Positions 8,613 to 17,705 of a stretch of DNA of 64,000 bases are shown piece after piece. A program made the translations under genes and the position numbers. Numbering within the stretch: the first letter of the stretch is position 1; the number at the start of each line of letters is the position of its first letter. The stretch is from Leptospira jelokensis. Lineage in GTDB: Bacteria; Spirochaetota; Leptospiria; Leptospirales; Leptospiraceae. The stretch is from the NCBI RefSeq assembly GCF_004769635.1, contig NZ_RQGH01000011.1, positions 78,501 to 142,500 on the forward strand. Direction: 5' to 3'. Under the pieces are notes generated by a model, which ran no database searches, had not been told where the DNA came from, and saw only the letters and a program-made list of their open reading frames with translations.

Positions 8613-9842
8613 TCAAAAATTAGGTAAAAAAGCCAAACTCTTTTTGTAACCGACACTGTCAGAAACTTGTTTCATGAGTTTTTTTGGAGAACCGGCAACC
8701 AACATGTTTTTCCCTTCAATCGAAAATTCTTCTGTACCCAATCCAAACTCTTGGAAGAGTGACAAAAATTCACTCGATCCATAAATAGGATAACCATCAA
8801 TCACAACCAAATCAATGTGTTTCCAATGCAAATCTGATACATTTAGTTCGGAAGATTTTTTCCCATCATTCACTACAACAAAATCACACTTGAGTCCTGG
8901 CATAAGAGCATTTGGATTTCCCAAACGAAAAGCCTTTCTTGGATTTTCTGTGATCATCTTGAGTAATGTTTCTTCTGGAAGTTCTTCGCCATACAATCCA
9001 AAATAAATGGACTTCGTTGTCCTTAGCTCTTCCAATAAATGATTGGAGCCACTTGGGGATGAGTCAGTCCCCAAACATACGTTAACTCCTCGTTCTAAAA
9101 AGAGTTTGATATTGGTAGTTTTTCCAAATACATGTAGATTGGAAGTAGGGCACCATACAACGGATGCTCCTTTTTCTGCGATTTTATCTGCTTCTTTTGG
9201 ACCAAATGGCAAACAATGCACTAAAACAGAATGTGGGCCGAGAGCATCCATCTTCTCTAAGTAACGAAGTGACTGTTTGGAATCATCATCCAAGCCCTCT
9301 GCTAAATGAGTGACAAAAGGAAGGCCTGCATGTTCTGCCATTCGGTATTCTAAGGCAGGGCCTTCTCCCCAATCCAAACTATAATTCCCAACCGAATGGG
9401 CTAAGGTATAATCTGAAATCAATTTGACAGGTAAAATTCCACGGAATGGATTTTGAACAAAATGAGGGATGTGATCGAAAACAGAAGTCACTCCCGCAAA
9501 TAAATTTTTATAAGCCCCTAAGTAATATAAAATTTCAGGATCAATTTGTTGGCGTTCGGCAAACACACCGGAACTTTTATACAAATTGTCATAAGACAAC
9601 CAAGACAAATGTTTTTCCCCGCCACCAACTTTTGGAAGGTAACTTGCGAGTAAATGATCGTGTGAATTGATAAATCCTGGATAAAGTTTTTTCCCTTGTA
9701 AGGAAACTGTAAACAAATCTTTGTTAGATGGAATGGATGGTTCTAATTTTGAAATTTTTTCTCCAGAAAAAAGAAGGTCCATGGTTTCCATTTTCCCATT
9801 TTGAAAGAGTGAAGCTTGTTGTAATAGAATGGGTTTTGTCAT
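8613..9842 (-). CDS. amidohydrolase superfamily metal-dependent hydrolase
   Basis: A 409-residue TIM-barrel hydrolase. The metal ligands are visible: H61 and H63 in NSHDHLL, H179 in VTHLAEG, H209 in LVHCLPFG and D260 in LGTDSSPSG. This resembles the chlorohydrolase / S-adenosylhomocysteine deaminase / guanine deaminase branch, which deaminates ring compounds, but the substrate cannot be read. No signal peptide. Its ATG overlaps the stop of the LysM/M23 gene as ATGA, and its end overlaps or abuts the cyclic-nucleotide TPR gene, so it belongs to one operon. Confidence 0.82.
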   Translation of the reverse strand: MTKPILLQQASLFQNGKMETMDLLFSGEKISKLEPSIPSNKDLFTVSLQGKKLYPGFINSHDHLLASYLPKVGGGEKHLSWLSYDNLYKSSGVFAERQQIDPEILYYLGAYKNLFAGVTSVFDHIPHFVQNPFRGILPVKLISDYTLAHSVGNYSLDWGEGPALEYRMAEHAGLPFVTHLAEGLDDDSKQSLRYLEKMDALGPHSVLVHCLPFGPKEADKIAEKGASVVWCPTSNLHVFGKTTNIKLFLERGVNVCLGTDSSPSGSNHLLEELRTTKSIYFGLYGEELPEETLLKMITENPRKAFRLGNPNALMPGLKCDFVVVNDGKKSSELNVSDLHWKHIDLVVIDGYPIYGSSEFLSLFQEFGLGTEEFSIEGKNMLVAGSPKKLMKQVSDSVGYKKSLAFLPNF

Positions 9843-10492
9843 TCAGGCCCCCTTTCCAATACAGATTCTGGATTTAAAATGGATTTGTTTTGGTTGATTT
9901 GAAAATACAAACCTTTGTCTTTTGATAGGATTCCCAATCGGTCTTTTGCGTTCACTTGTTGTCCTTCTGTGACTTGGATCCGTTCCAAATTCCCATACAC
10001 CGAATACAGTCCGTTATTATGTTCTAAAATCACAAAATTTTCGTATCCATCCATATAATCCACATGAACGACCTTTCCCCCTGCACTTGCTCTCACAAGG
10101 GAAGAATTCCCCCGTTTGAATTGTACTCCCTTGTATGGATCATAGGTAAGTTCGGAGAATTTTTTTTGTACTTTTTCCCTTATGGTGAGGGGAAAGAGAA
10201 ACCGTTCTTTCACCTTTGTTTCTTGTGTTATGGATTTGGTTTCCTTTCCACTTGGGATGCGTAATTTTTCGTTTTCGTATAAATTTTCGTGAATGGTGCG
10301 GCCATTTAACTTTGCCAAGGCTTCTGGAGAAACCTGCATTTTGCGAGCGATGCCATACCAAGAATCCCCTTTGGTGACCCTGTATGTGGAAGTTTGGTTT
10401 TCCTTTCCCTTGGTTTTGGAATTTTGTTTGGAGATGAGAGGGGAAAAGAGAAGGAAAAGTCCGAGAGAAAGGATGATACCGTGATTTCGCAT
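9839..10492 (-). CDS. secreted LysM protein with degenerate M23 (LytM) domain
   Basis: Starts at ATG 10492 with AGGGA five bases upstream. A longer form would run over the fusA terminator. The first 20 residues (MRNHGIILSLGLFLLFSPLI) look like a signal peptide. A LysM peptidoglycan-binding repeat follows (YRVTKGDSWYGIARKM... LRIP), then a LytM fold (RASAGGKVVHVDYMDGYENFVILEH). The usual zinc ligands are missing: the first His is Lys, Y-x-H-L reads YGNL, and the final H-x-H reads YFQIN. It is therefore likely a non-catalytic factor like EnvC/NlpD that activates amidases. First gene of the leftward operon. Confidence 0.8.
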   Translation of the reverse strand: MRNHGIILSLGLFLLFSPLISKQNSKTKGKENQTSTYRVTKGDSWYGIARKMQVSPEALAKLNGRTIHENLYENEKLRIPSGKETKSITQETKVKERFLFPLTIREKVQKKFSELTYDPYKGVQFKRGNSSLVRASAGGKVVHVDYMDGYENFVILEHNNGLYSVYGNLERIQVTEGQQVNAKDRLGILSKDKGLYFQINQNKSILNPESVLERGPE

Positions 10493-10537
10493 AAATTCCC
10501 TATGGCAAGTATCGACCAGAAAAAGGGAGAGGGCAAT

Positions 10538-10563
10538 AAAAAAGGCGGGAGAACCCGCCTTTT
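10538..10563 (-). terminator. rho-independent terminator of fusA
   Basis: On the minus strand AAAGGCGGG-TTCT-CCCGCCTTT forms a nine-base perfect stem with a four-base loop, with the T run continuing after it. It lies about 30 bases after the fusA stop and just before the start of the LysM/M23 gene, separating the two units. Confidence 0.9.
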
Positions 10564-10593
10564 CCAAAATCAGTCTGATTGAAAACCGAAGTT

Positions 10594-12714
10594 TTAATCT
10601 TCTTCTTTGTTATTGACTTTGTATTTTTTCATCAATTCTTCCGCCACGTTTCTAGGAACTGGAGCATACTTGGAGAATTCCATCGCAAACTCAGCCTTTC
10701 CTTGGGTAGAAGAACGAAGCACTGTGGAGTATCCAAACATATCAGCTAGAGGGACTTCTGCTTCAATTTTAGCATAACCATTCTCTTCTGTTGTGTTTAG
10801 GATCATACCACGTCTTTGGTTTACAGAAGCAAGGATGGCTCCTTGGAATTCTGTAGGTCCTTCTACTTCCACACGCATGATTGGCTCAAGGATGATTGGA
10901 GCTGCTTTTGCGAAACCTTGGCGGAATCCGTAACGAGCACCAATTTGGAATGCCATATCGGAGGAATCCACATCATGGTAGGCACCGTCATTGATCACAC
11001 AACGAACACCAATGATAGGGAAGCCGATGAGCGATCCTCTTTCCAAACAAGAGCGGAAACCCTTATCACAAGATCCGATGTATTCACGAGGGATGGAACC
11101 ACCCACGATTTTATCCACGAATTCGTAATCTTTTCCTTCTTCTTGTGGGATTGGTTCAATGTAACCTGCCACACGAGAGAACTGACCTTGACCACCCGTT
11201 TGTTTTTTATGAGTGTAATCAAACTCAGCAGATTTTGTGATTGTCTCACGGTAAGCCACCTGAGGTGCACCAGTGACAAGATCCACACCATACTCACGTT
11301 TCATCCGTTCGATGTATACTTCGAGGTGGAGTTCTCCCATCCCTTTGATGATGGTTTGGCCAGACTCTTTATCAATTTCCGTTTGGAAGGTTGGATCTTC
11401 TTTTGTGAAACGGTTAAGGGCTTTGGCAAGGTTTGGAAGTTGTTTTGATTCTTTACATTCAATGGTAAGTGAGATCACCGGGTTTGGAACAAACATTGAC
11501 TCCATTGTGAGTTTTGTTTTTCCATCAGTGAACGTATCCCCAGAAGCACAATCGATTCCGAAAAGGGCAACGATGTCACCCGCTTCTGCTTTGGAAATAT
11601 CTTCCATTTCGTTAGAGTGCATACGAACAAGGCGTCCGATATTATGGCGTTTGTTGTTAGAGGAGTTGTAGATCGTCATCCCTTTTTCGAGTCTACCTTG
11701 GTAAACACGAACATAGGTTAACTGACCGTAACGACCGTCTTCTAGTTTGAACGCTAAACAAACGAGTGGTTTTTCTGGATCGGAGTCCAAAACAAGTTCG
11801 TTTTCTTCGTTTCCGATTTCTTTGGCAGTGTTCTCCACGTCGTAAGGAGAGGCAAGGTAATCAGCAACTCCGTCGAGAAGTCTTTGCACTCCTTTGTTTT
11901 TGAAAGCAGATCCCATAAACACAGGGACAAACTTAAGCGCAAGAACACCACGACGGATCGCTTCTTTCACGCGTGCTTCCGATGGTGTTCCTTCTAACAT
12001 CTCTTCCGTGAGTTCGTCACTGAAAAGCGAAACTGCATCAAGAAGAGCTTCCCGTTTTTCGTTTGCTTGGTCTTTGAGTTCCTCAGGGATGTCAGTGATT
12101 TTGATATCTTGTCCGTTTGGACCTTCAAAATAATACGCCTTCATCTCAACTAGGTCTACCACACCTTTGAGGTCGTTTTCTAGACCAATCGGAAGTTGAA
12201 CGGCATGTGCATTCAGGTGGAGTTTTTCACGGAGTTGTTCGATCACCCTCCATGGGTTTGCACCAGTTCGATCGAGTTTGTTGATAAAGGCAACACGAGG
12301 AACATTGTAACGTTTCATCTGACGGTCAACCGTGATGGACTGAGACTGAACACCCGCAACCCCACAAAGGACCATAATGGCCGAGTCAAGAACACGAAGG
12401 GAGCGTTCTACTTCGATGGTGAAGTCAACGTGGCCGGGAGTGTCGATGATGTTGATGGTGATGTCTTTCCAAGTAGCGTAAGTTGCCGCTGATTGGATGG
12501 TAATCCCTCTTTCTCTTTCGAGGTCCATACTGTCCATAGTAGCACCCACACCGTCTTTTCCACGTACTTCGTGGATGGCATGGATTTTGTTCGTATAAAA
12601 TAAAATACGTTCTGTAAGGGTTGTTTTCCCTGAGTCAATGTGTGCGGAAATCCCGATGTTACGGATTCTTTCCAATTTTGGATCACGTTTTGTTGCTTGC
12701 GTCGCAGAGGTCAT
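10594..12714 (-). CDS. fusA: elongation factor G, spirochete/mitochondrial EF-G1 type
   Basis: The GTPase that moves tRNAs and mRNA through the ribosome. 706 residues, full length. The P-loop is AHIDSGKTT (Ser instead of the usual Ala), then [20 protein letters not shown] (switch regions), DTPGHVDF and NKLDR. The Ser in the P-loop and the [20 protein letters not shown] block resemble mitochondrial EF-G1 and its spirochete relatives (spdEFG1), specialised for translocation. It stands alone here, outside any str operon. ATG 12714 has GAGGA upstream. A strong terminator follows. Confidence 0.95.
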   Translation of the reverse strand: MTSATQATKRDPKLERIRNIGISAHIDSGKTTLTERILFYTNKIHAIHEVRGKDGVGATMDSMDLERERGITIQSAATYATWKDITINIIDTPGHVDFTIEVERSLRVLDSAIMVLCGVAGVQSQSITVDRQMKRYNVPRVAFINKLDRTGANPWRVIEQLREKLHLNAHAVQLPIGLENDLKGVVDLVEMKAYYFEGPNGQDIKITDIPEELKDQANEKREALLDAVSLFSDELTEEMLEGTPSEARVKEAIRRGVLALKFVPVFMGSAFKNKGVQRLLDGVADYLASPYDVENTAKEIGNEENELVLDSDPEKPLVCLAFKLEDGRYGQLTYVRVYQGRLEKGMTIYNSSNNKRHNIGRLVRMHSNEMEDISKAEAGDIVALFGIDCASGDTFTDGKTKLTMESMFVPNPVISLTIECKESKQLPNLAKALNRFTKEDPTFQTEIDKESGQTIIKGMGELHLEVYIERMKREYGVDLVTGAPQVAYRETITKSAEFDYTHKKQTGGQGQFSRVAGYIEPIPQEEGKDYEFVDKIVGGSIPREYIGSCDKGFRSCLERGSLIGFPIIGVRCVINDGAYHDVDSSDMAFQIGARYGFRQGFAKAAPIILEPIMRVEVEGPTEFQGAILASVNQRRGMILNTTEENGYAKIEAEVPLADMFGYSTVLRSSTQGKAEFAMEFSKYAPVPRNVAEELMKKYKVNNKEED

Positions 12715-12840
12715 ATTTTCCTCAAAAATAAGGTTAAAGTTGAATTGATTCTACCAAAATCTGAAATGGACTGCGTTTGTAAAGTACTTGGGATTTTTGG
12801 TTAGAGGGAAAATCCTGGAGAAAGTAGAGAATAGGGAAAT

Positions 12841-14367
12841 ATGCCACTTGCTCGTTTCAAACGATTTTTTCGGACCTTGTCCTTTGCCCGAGTGGTCTGC
12901 CTTGGTTTTTTTGCGGCAATCTTCCTAGGTTCCTTTGCCCTCTACATTGCAGAAGCAGGGGAGTTGTCCTACGTCGATAGCCTTTACCTTTCGGCTTCCT
13001 CCATCTGTGTGACAGGCCTTTCTCCCATCCCCCTTTCAGGCCTCAGTCCAAGCACGCACTGGATCATGTTATTCCTCATCCAACTCGGGGGACTCGGGAT
13101 CATCAGCTTTACTGTGATTGTAGGATTTCTCATCACCAAAGGGATTTCAAGGAATGCCAGGTTTAATGCCTTTGTGGGTGCGGCGATCGATAACCAATCC
13201 GAAACCGAATCCCTAGAAACCAGTGAAGTGAATCGCATTTTACTCTCTGTCATCAATATCTCCTTTTCCATCGAAATTTTGGGAGCCATTGGTTTGTACC
13301 TCCATATGCCAGAGGGAGTGGAAGGGGAGAATACAAGATGGTTTTACTCACTATTCACGGCAGTGTCTTCTTTTAATAACGCCGGTTTTTCGATTACGGA
13401 TGACCTCAGTGCCTTAAGACTCGATCCATTTTCTCTTTATATTGTTTCAGGACTTGTGATCTTTGGTGGGATTGGATTTCCTGTGATCATCTTACTGGAG
13501 AAAGTATTACTCACAGTTTTTGTTCGCATAGTTTACCGCATCGAAGTATTGGCGGAAACGTTAATGATGGAGAAAGCATTAAAAACAGGAAATGTTCCCA
13601 GGTTTTTGTTATTACCCGCACAATTTTCTGCCATCTTGGAAAATAGAATTGAAGAATACAACAAACACTTACGCGGAGAGACCACAAGGATCCAATCCAA
13701 ACTTTTGGTGTACGGATCGTTCGCCTTGCTGTTATTTGGTTTTGTTGGTATTTATTTTTTAGAACGTTCCAACCCACATACATTTCATAATATGGACGTT
13801 GTTGATAAAATCTCCAATGCATTTTTTATGTCGGTCTGTTCGAGGACAGCTGGTTTTTCCACAATGGACCTTGGGCATCTAAATGATGCCACTGTGATCA
13901 TCATCACAGTACTCATGTTTATTGGTGGTGGCCCTCAAGGGACAGCAGGAGGTATCAAAATCACAACTTTTGTTTTGTTACTGGCGTATTTAAAAAACGT
14001 GATCCAACCTGCAAAACCAGTGATGTTATTTGGTGAAACGGTTTCTAAAAACTCGGTAGCCGTTGCCATAAGGGTTTATTTTTTAGCGACAGTGGCCCTT
14101 GCTTTTGTTTTTATTTTACTCGGTATTTTAGACCAAAACCAACATTCGCTCCATGTGATTTTTTTTGAATTGATCTCCTCTTTTTCGACAGTTGGTTTCA
14201 GTTTGAACCTTACGTCTCAATTGGGTGATATTGAAAAATTATTTTATGCTGCTGTGATGTATGTGGGCCGAGTCGGGATATTTACCGTTCTCATTGCAGC
14301 AACGGGCCACTCAGGGGTTCCCAAGATGGGAACTGTAGACGATGGTGTAAAAATCCAAGTTGGATAA
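12841..14367 (+). CDS. potassium uptake membrane subunit, KtrB/TrkH family
   Basis: A 508-residue inner-membrane ion-conducting protein with about ten membrane helices. The four selectivity-filter repeats are visible: SICVTGLSPI, SFNNAGFSI, SRTAGFSTM and FSTVGFSL, each with the conserved Gly. This is the Trk/Ktr/HKT superfamily. The length and the short N-terminus fit KtrB better than TrkH. No partner KtrA/TrkA (RCK) gene is next to it in this window. Divergent from fusA with a 126-base intergenic region. Confidence 0.9.
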   Translation: MPLARFKRFFRTLSFARVVCLGFFAAIFLGSFALYIAEAGELSYVDSLYLSASSICVTGLSPIPLSGLSPSTHWIMLFLIQLGGLGIISFTVIVGFLITKGISRNARFNAFVGAAIDNQSETESLETSEVNRILLSVINISFSIEILGAIGLYLHMPEGVEGENTRWFYSLFTAVSSFNNAGFSITDDLSALRLDPFSLYIVSGLVIFGGIGFPVIILLEKVLLTVFVRIVYRIEVLAETLMMEKALKTGNVPRFLLLPAQFSAILENRIEEYNKHLRGETTRIQSKLLVYGSFALLLFGFVGIYFLERSNPHTFHNMDVVDKISNAFFMSVCSRTAGFSTMDLGHLNDATVIIITVLMFIGGGPQGTAGGIKITTFVLLLAYLKNVIQPAKPVMLFGETVSKNSVAVAIRVYFLATVALAFVFILLGILDQNQHSLHVIFFELISSFSTVGFSLNLTSQLGDIEKLFYAAVMYVGRVGIFTVLIAATGHSGVPKMGTVDDGVKIQVG

Positions 14368-14421
14368 AATGGATCAAAAAATCAGTTTTAGGAATTTTAG
14401 GCACAAGAAGGATTGGTAGTT

Positions 14422-15441
14422 GTGAAAATGTCATTCAAAGAAATATTGTTTTCGAAATGGAAATCCCCTGACTTAAGCGCAGAAGAAACGCAGTTTGAGG
14501 AAATCAAAAAAGAGAAAAAACAAAAATTAAACCAAATGGAATCTCGTTTGGAATCACTTGAGATTCTGATTTCCAATGACAAGTTAGAAGATGCCAATAT
14601 TTTGATGAAATACCTGGTGTATGATATGGTGAATTTTTACCAATCACTCACTGGGAAAAACACCATTCCATTGGAAGGGGATTTGGGTGGGTTTTCCATC
14701 CCTGAATCCAAAACAAAAGCATTCCAATTCCTTTCTGGTTATTCCAAAGAAGGAACAACCGATGATTCAAAGTTAAACGATCTCTTTGAGTCATGCCTCG
14801 TAACTTATGATTTTTTATTAGGTGAATCCAAAAAACAATTCCGTACCAATTGGTTCACAACTTTGGACCAGTTCAAATCCGTTCGCAAAATCCGAATCAT
14901 CCTCATCTCTTCCATCCTATCCTTGTCAGTGTTTGGCGTTTTGTATTACCAATACAAATTCCCAGTGATGAAAGACCAAAACATCAAATTGTATAGTTTC
15001 GCTGACAAAGAACACCCACAAACTTCCGAATCACAAATGGTATCCATGCCAGTTTCCAAACAAAAGATTGGGGAATGGAATGAGTATGTGTTTGCCTTAC
15101 CTGATTCCATGGCAAAATTTGGTGGGCTTAGGATTGATCCATTAGAACAAAGGGGGATTCATTTTGTTTTGGATGAATTCCAAATTTTGGACGGGAAAGG
15201 GAGAACTCTTTATTCCAAAAAAATCATCGTAAGCCAAAACCTTCTCCCGGAAGATTACCAAGACTTCTTAAAGATCTCCGATATCAAAACAGCAGGAAAA
15301 CAACAACCTGGTGAACTTGTGGAAATGGTGACAACGGGAAGAGACCCACAAATCCTTTTGGTTTTTCCACCAGTAGAAGGTGCAAAAACAATTAAAGTCA
15401 AAATGAAATACATCGAAGCACATAAATTAAAGAAAAAATGA
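14422..15441 (+). CDS. unknown protein with a central membrane segment
   Basis: I do not recognise this protein of about 339 residues. It has a charged N-terminal cytoplasmic part of roughly 150 residues, a transmembrane segment (IRIILISSILSLSVFGVLYYQY), and a C-terminal part of about 150 residues that looks like a beta-rich extracytoplasmic domain. GTG 14422 is chosen because AAGAAGG lies ten bases upstream. TTG 14413 would touch that site, and ATG 14428 is also possible. The stop overlaps the next gene as ATGA, so it is coupled to the prenyltransferase and may act with it. Confidence 0.7.
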   Translation: MKMSFKEILFSKWKSPDLSAEETQFEEIKKEKKQKLNQMESRLESLEILISNDKLEDANILMKYLVYDMVNFYQSLTGKNTIPLEGDLGGFSIPESKTKAFQFLSGYSKEGTTDDSKLNDLFESCLVTYDFLLGESKKQFRTNWFTTLDQFKSVRKIRIILISSILSLSVFGVLYYQYKFPVMKDQNIKLYSFADKEHPQTSESQMVSMPVSKQKIGEWNEYVFALPDSMAKFGGLRIDPLEQRGIHFVLDEFQILDGKGRTLYSKKIIVSQNLLPEDYQDFLKISDIKTAGKQQPGELVEMVTTGRDPQILLVFPPVEGAKTIKVKMKYIEAHKLKKK

Positions 15442-16337
15442 TTTACCTATATTTAAAACTCATGCGGATCCCACAGTGGATCAAAAATATCATCCTTTTT
15501 GCGGGACTCATTTTTTCAAAACGAATCTTTGACCTTCCTTCTTTGACAAAAGTATGTTTGGCGTTTTTGTTTTTTTCACTTGTTGCAAGTTGTCAATATG
15601 TATTCAACGATTTCCTTGACCAAAAAGAAGACGCGACTCACCCAGAAAAAAAACACAGACCTCTTGCGAGTGGTGATTTGGATTCGGGCATTGCACTTGC
15701 GATCACAGGTGTGATCCTTCCCATTGCACTCATTGGATCTTATAAACTTTCCCCAGTTTTCTTTTACCTTACGATTTTTTATCTCTTATTCAACATGTTG
15801 TACAGTAAGGTCTTAAAACACATCGTGATCTTAGATGTGATGAGTATCTCCATTGGGTTTGTATTAAGGGCCATTGCGGGTGCTGTTGTCATTGGTGTTG
15901 AGTTTTCCCATTGGTTATTGCTATGTACGTTTATGTTGGCTCTCTTTTGGGGATTTTCCAAACGAAGAGGGGAGATCAACATCCTCAAAACCGAAGCAGG
16001 CAAACACCGCAAAATTTTGGAAGAATACTCAATCGAATTTTTAGATTTGATGATGGCCGTTGTTGCAACATTAACTCTTGTTAGTTATGTGATGTATACA
16101 GTTAGCCCAGATACTGCAAAAAGTTTAGGGACTCCTTATATGGTGTACACAGTGCCCATTGTTGTGTATGCGATTTTTCGGTCTCTCTACATCATCTACA
16201 TCAAAAACATGGGCCATAATCCCACGAGGGCCATTCTCACCGATGTGAGTGTTCTTGTTTCTGGTTTCATTTGGTTATTACTCATCTTATTTTTAATGTT
16301 TGGGAACTTATCCGGCCAACCACCAGTCTACCAATAG
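15438..16337 (+). CDS. UbiA-family prenyltransferase, similar to decaprenyl-phosphate phosphoribosyltransferase
   Basis: A 299-residue membrane enzyme with about nine helices. The first Asp-rich motif reads NDFLDQKEDATHP, then HRPLASGDL. The second acidic region lies near LDVMSISIGFVLRAIAGA. The N-D-x-x-D-x-x-x-D-x-x-H-P and R-P-L-A-S-G pattern is typical of the branch that transfers phosphoribose to polyprenyl phosphate (first step of decaprenyl-phosphoryl arabinose in actinobacteria), rather than quinone prenylation. The exact substrate is not proven. It shares ATGA with the unknown gene upstream and is closely followed by a TlpA-like protein. Confidence 0.75.
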   Translation: MIYLYLKLMRIPQWIKNIILFAGLIFSKRIFDLPSLTKVCLAFLFFSLVASCQYVFNDFLDQKEDATHPEKKHRPLASGDLDSGIALAITGVILPIALIGSYKLSPVFFYLTIFYLLFNMLYSKVLKHIVILDVMSISIGFVLRAIAGAVVIGVEFSHWLLLCTFMLALFWGFSKRRGEINILKTEAGKHRKILEEYSIEFLDLMMAVVATLTLVSYVMYTVSPDTAKSLGTPYMVYTVPIVVYAIFRSLYIIYIKNMGHNPTRAILTDVSVLVSGFIWLLLILFLMFGNLSGQPPVYQ

Positions 16338-16339
16338 AG

Positions 16340-16852
16340 ATGATGCGATTCTGGAAACAATTGCCGTATGGGTGGAAGGTCGTTTTTGCCTTTGTTTGCT
16401 TTTTTTCAACGACCTTGGGTTTTGCTTATTTCAAAGCCCGAGACACAAGTCCAGGCATCCCCATTGAGGCCCTAGCCACCACACCTACGGAAGCAAATTC
16501 CTGGAAGGGCCACCCCAAGGTGGTGTACTTCTGGGCCACCTGGTGCACGGTTTGTAAGGCTTATGCCCCTATCCTCGAGGCCAATTTGAAGTTTTTGCCG
16601 AAAGGGACCTTGTTTTTATCCGTTTTGGAATCCGAAGATTCAGAAGAGACAAAAGAATTACTCAGGAACCAGTGGGAGGAAAACAAAACTCCCCTTTACA
16701 CCGCAGACTATCGGATGTTAAAGGAATGGAGGGTGACAGCCTATCCAACCACTCTCTTTTTGAATGGGGAGGGGAAAGTGGTTTTTTCTGATTCGGGGAT
16801 TGTCAGTCCCATTGGATTTTGGATCCGCACTTTTCTTTTGCGTTTTTTTTAA
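16340..16852 (+). CDS. TlpA-like thioredoxin-fold protein, membrane anchored
   Basis: A 170-residue protein with an N-terminal anchor (WKVVFAFVCFFSTTLGFAYF) and a thioredoxin domain bearing the active site YFWATWCTVCKAY (C-T-V-C). The cis-proline is in VTAYPTTLFLNG. It probably reduces or oxidises cysteines outside the cytoplasm. ATG 16340 (or 16343) directly follows the prenyltransferase stop. An upstream in-frame start would lie within that gene. It is more like ScsD/TlpA than DsbA. Confidence 0.82.
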   Translation: MMRFWKQLPYGWKVVFAFVCFFSTTLGFAYFKARDTSPGIPIEALATTPTEANSWKGHPKVVYFWATWCTVCKAYAPILEANLKFLPKGTLFLSVLESEDSEETKELLRNQWEENKTPLYTADYRMLKEWRVTAYPTTLFLNGEGKVVFSDSGIVSPIGFWIRTFLLRFF

Positions 16853-16869
16853 AATGTCGATAGTATAAC

Positions 16870-17643
16870 ATGGACTCGAGCTTCAAACCCAAACCGCTTT
16901 TGAATAAGTCGGAACTTCGCCAAATCAAACGAAGTAAAACAAGGGTAGAAGGGAAAAAAGTCATCACCGATGACGTAAAGAAACTTAAGTCCCTCAAAGT
17001 CACACCAGAACTCAGTTTCCAAGAATCCATCGATTATTACAAAGAACCCATTTGGATTGAGTACTACATTCCCAAAGAATCTAGGTTCGCGTTTGAAACC
17101 AAATACCTGTTCATTTTACTTGTGGATCCAAAGATCACGGAGGAAACTTGTGATCTTGCACGGAAAGAAGCCAAGGAAAAGGGAGAGATTGTGGACATCT
17201 TTGCTTACATGGAATCACACCCTGATTCCATACGCCTTATCGAAGACTCTTACCATTCCACCATGTCGATGCATGAAACGATCCACCATATTTACCGCAA
17301 TTACAAAGAAACGGGTGCCACAGAAGATTTAAAAACAGCCTGTTATTTGACAGAAGCTCTCCTGAAATATGAACCCACCATTGCAGGGCTGACCTACTTC
17401 CGGGATTATAGCATTTATAATTTGAATTTTTGGATCCGCACCCTCAATCGATTGAAAATCGATTTTGCACTTGAAGATGCCACAGTTTCCCTTCTCATCA
17501 AACGAAGGAATGAAATTTGGGAATTAGAAAACAGGGAAGAAGATGAGGACTTCGATTTACTCGCAGCTTTATTTTTTGAACAAGCATTTCCAAACCGGGG
17601 AGCCGGGGAACTATCAAGTGATGATATGTTGTTATTCGAATGA
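16870..17643 (+). CDS. hypothetical hydrophilic protein
   Basis: I do not recognise this 257-residue protein. It has no signal peptide or membrane segment. The first 45 residues are Lys-rich and the rest is mainly helical with an acidic C-terminus (ENREEDEDFD). ATG 16870 lacks a ribosome site. Directly before it lies TGTCGATAGTAT, also found just before the HD-GYP gene at 55.7 kb. The next possible start is TTG a few codons on. It follows the thioredoxin gene by 17 bases. Confidence 0.65.
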   Translation: MDSSFKPKPLLNKSELRQIKRSKTRVEGKKVITDDVKKLKSLKVTPELSFQESIDYYKEPIWIEYYIPKESRFAFETKYLFILLVDPKITEETCDLARKEAKEKGEIVDIFAYMESHPDSIRLIEDSYHSTMSMHETIHHIYRNYKETGATEDLKTACYLTEALLKYEPTIAGLTYFRDYSIYNLNFWIRTLNRLKIDFALEDATVSLLIKRRNEIWELENREEDEDFDLLAALFFEQAFPNRGAGELSSDDMLLFE

Positions 17644-17705
17644 TAGAAATCTTCGAGAAACAATCTCCGGTACATAGCAACCGAACGAAACGTTAAAATC
17701 CAAAT

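Noticed and set aside
10816..11448. A 210-codon open frame on the + strand inside fusA
   Set aside because: It is antisense to the conserved core of EF-G, and its translation has no recognisable family, with an amino acid make-up typical of a shadow frame.
12715..12840. Promoter elements between fusA and the potassium transporter gene
   Set aside because: A TTTACA is present for fusA, but no -10 at 16-18 bases is convincing. I could not place either promoter.
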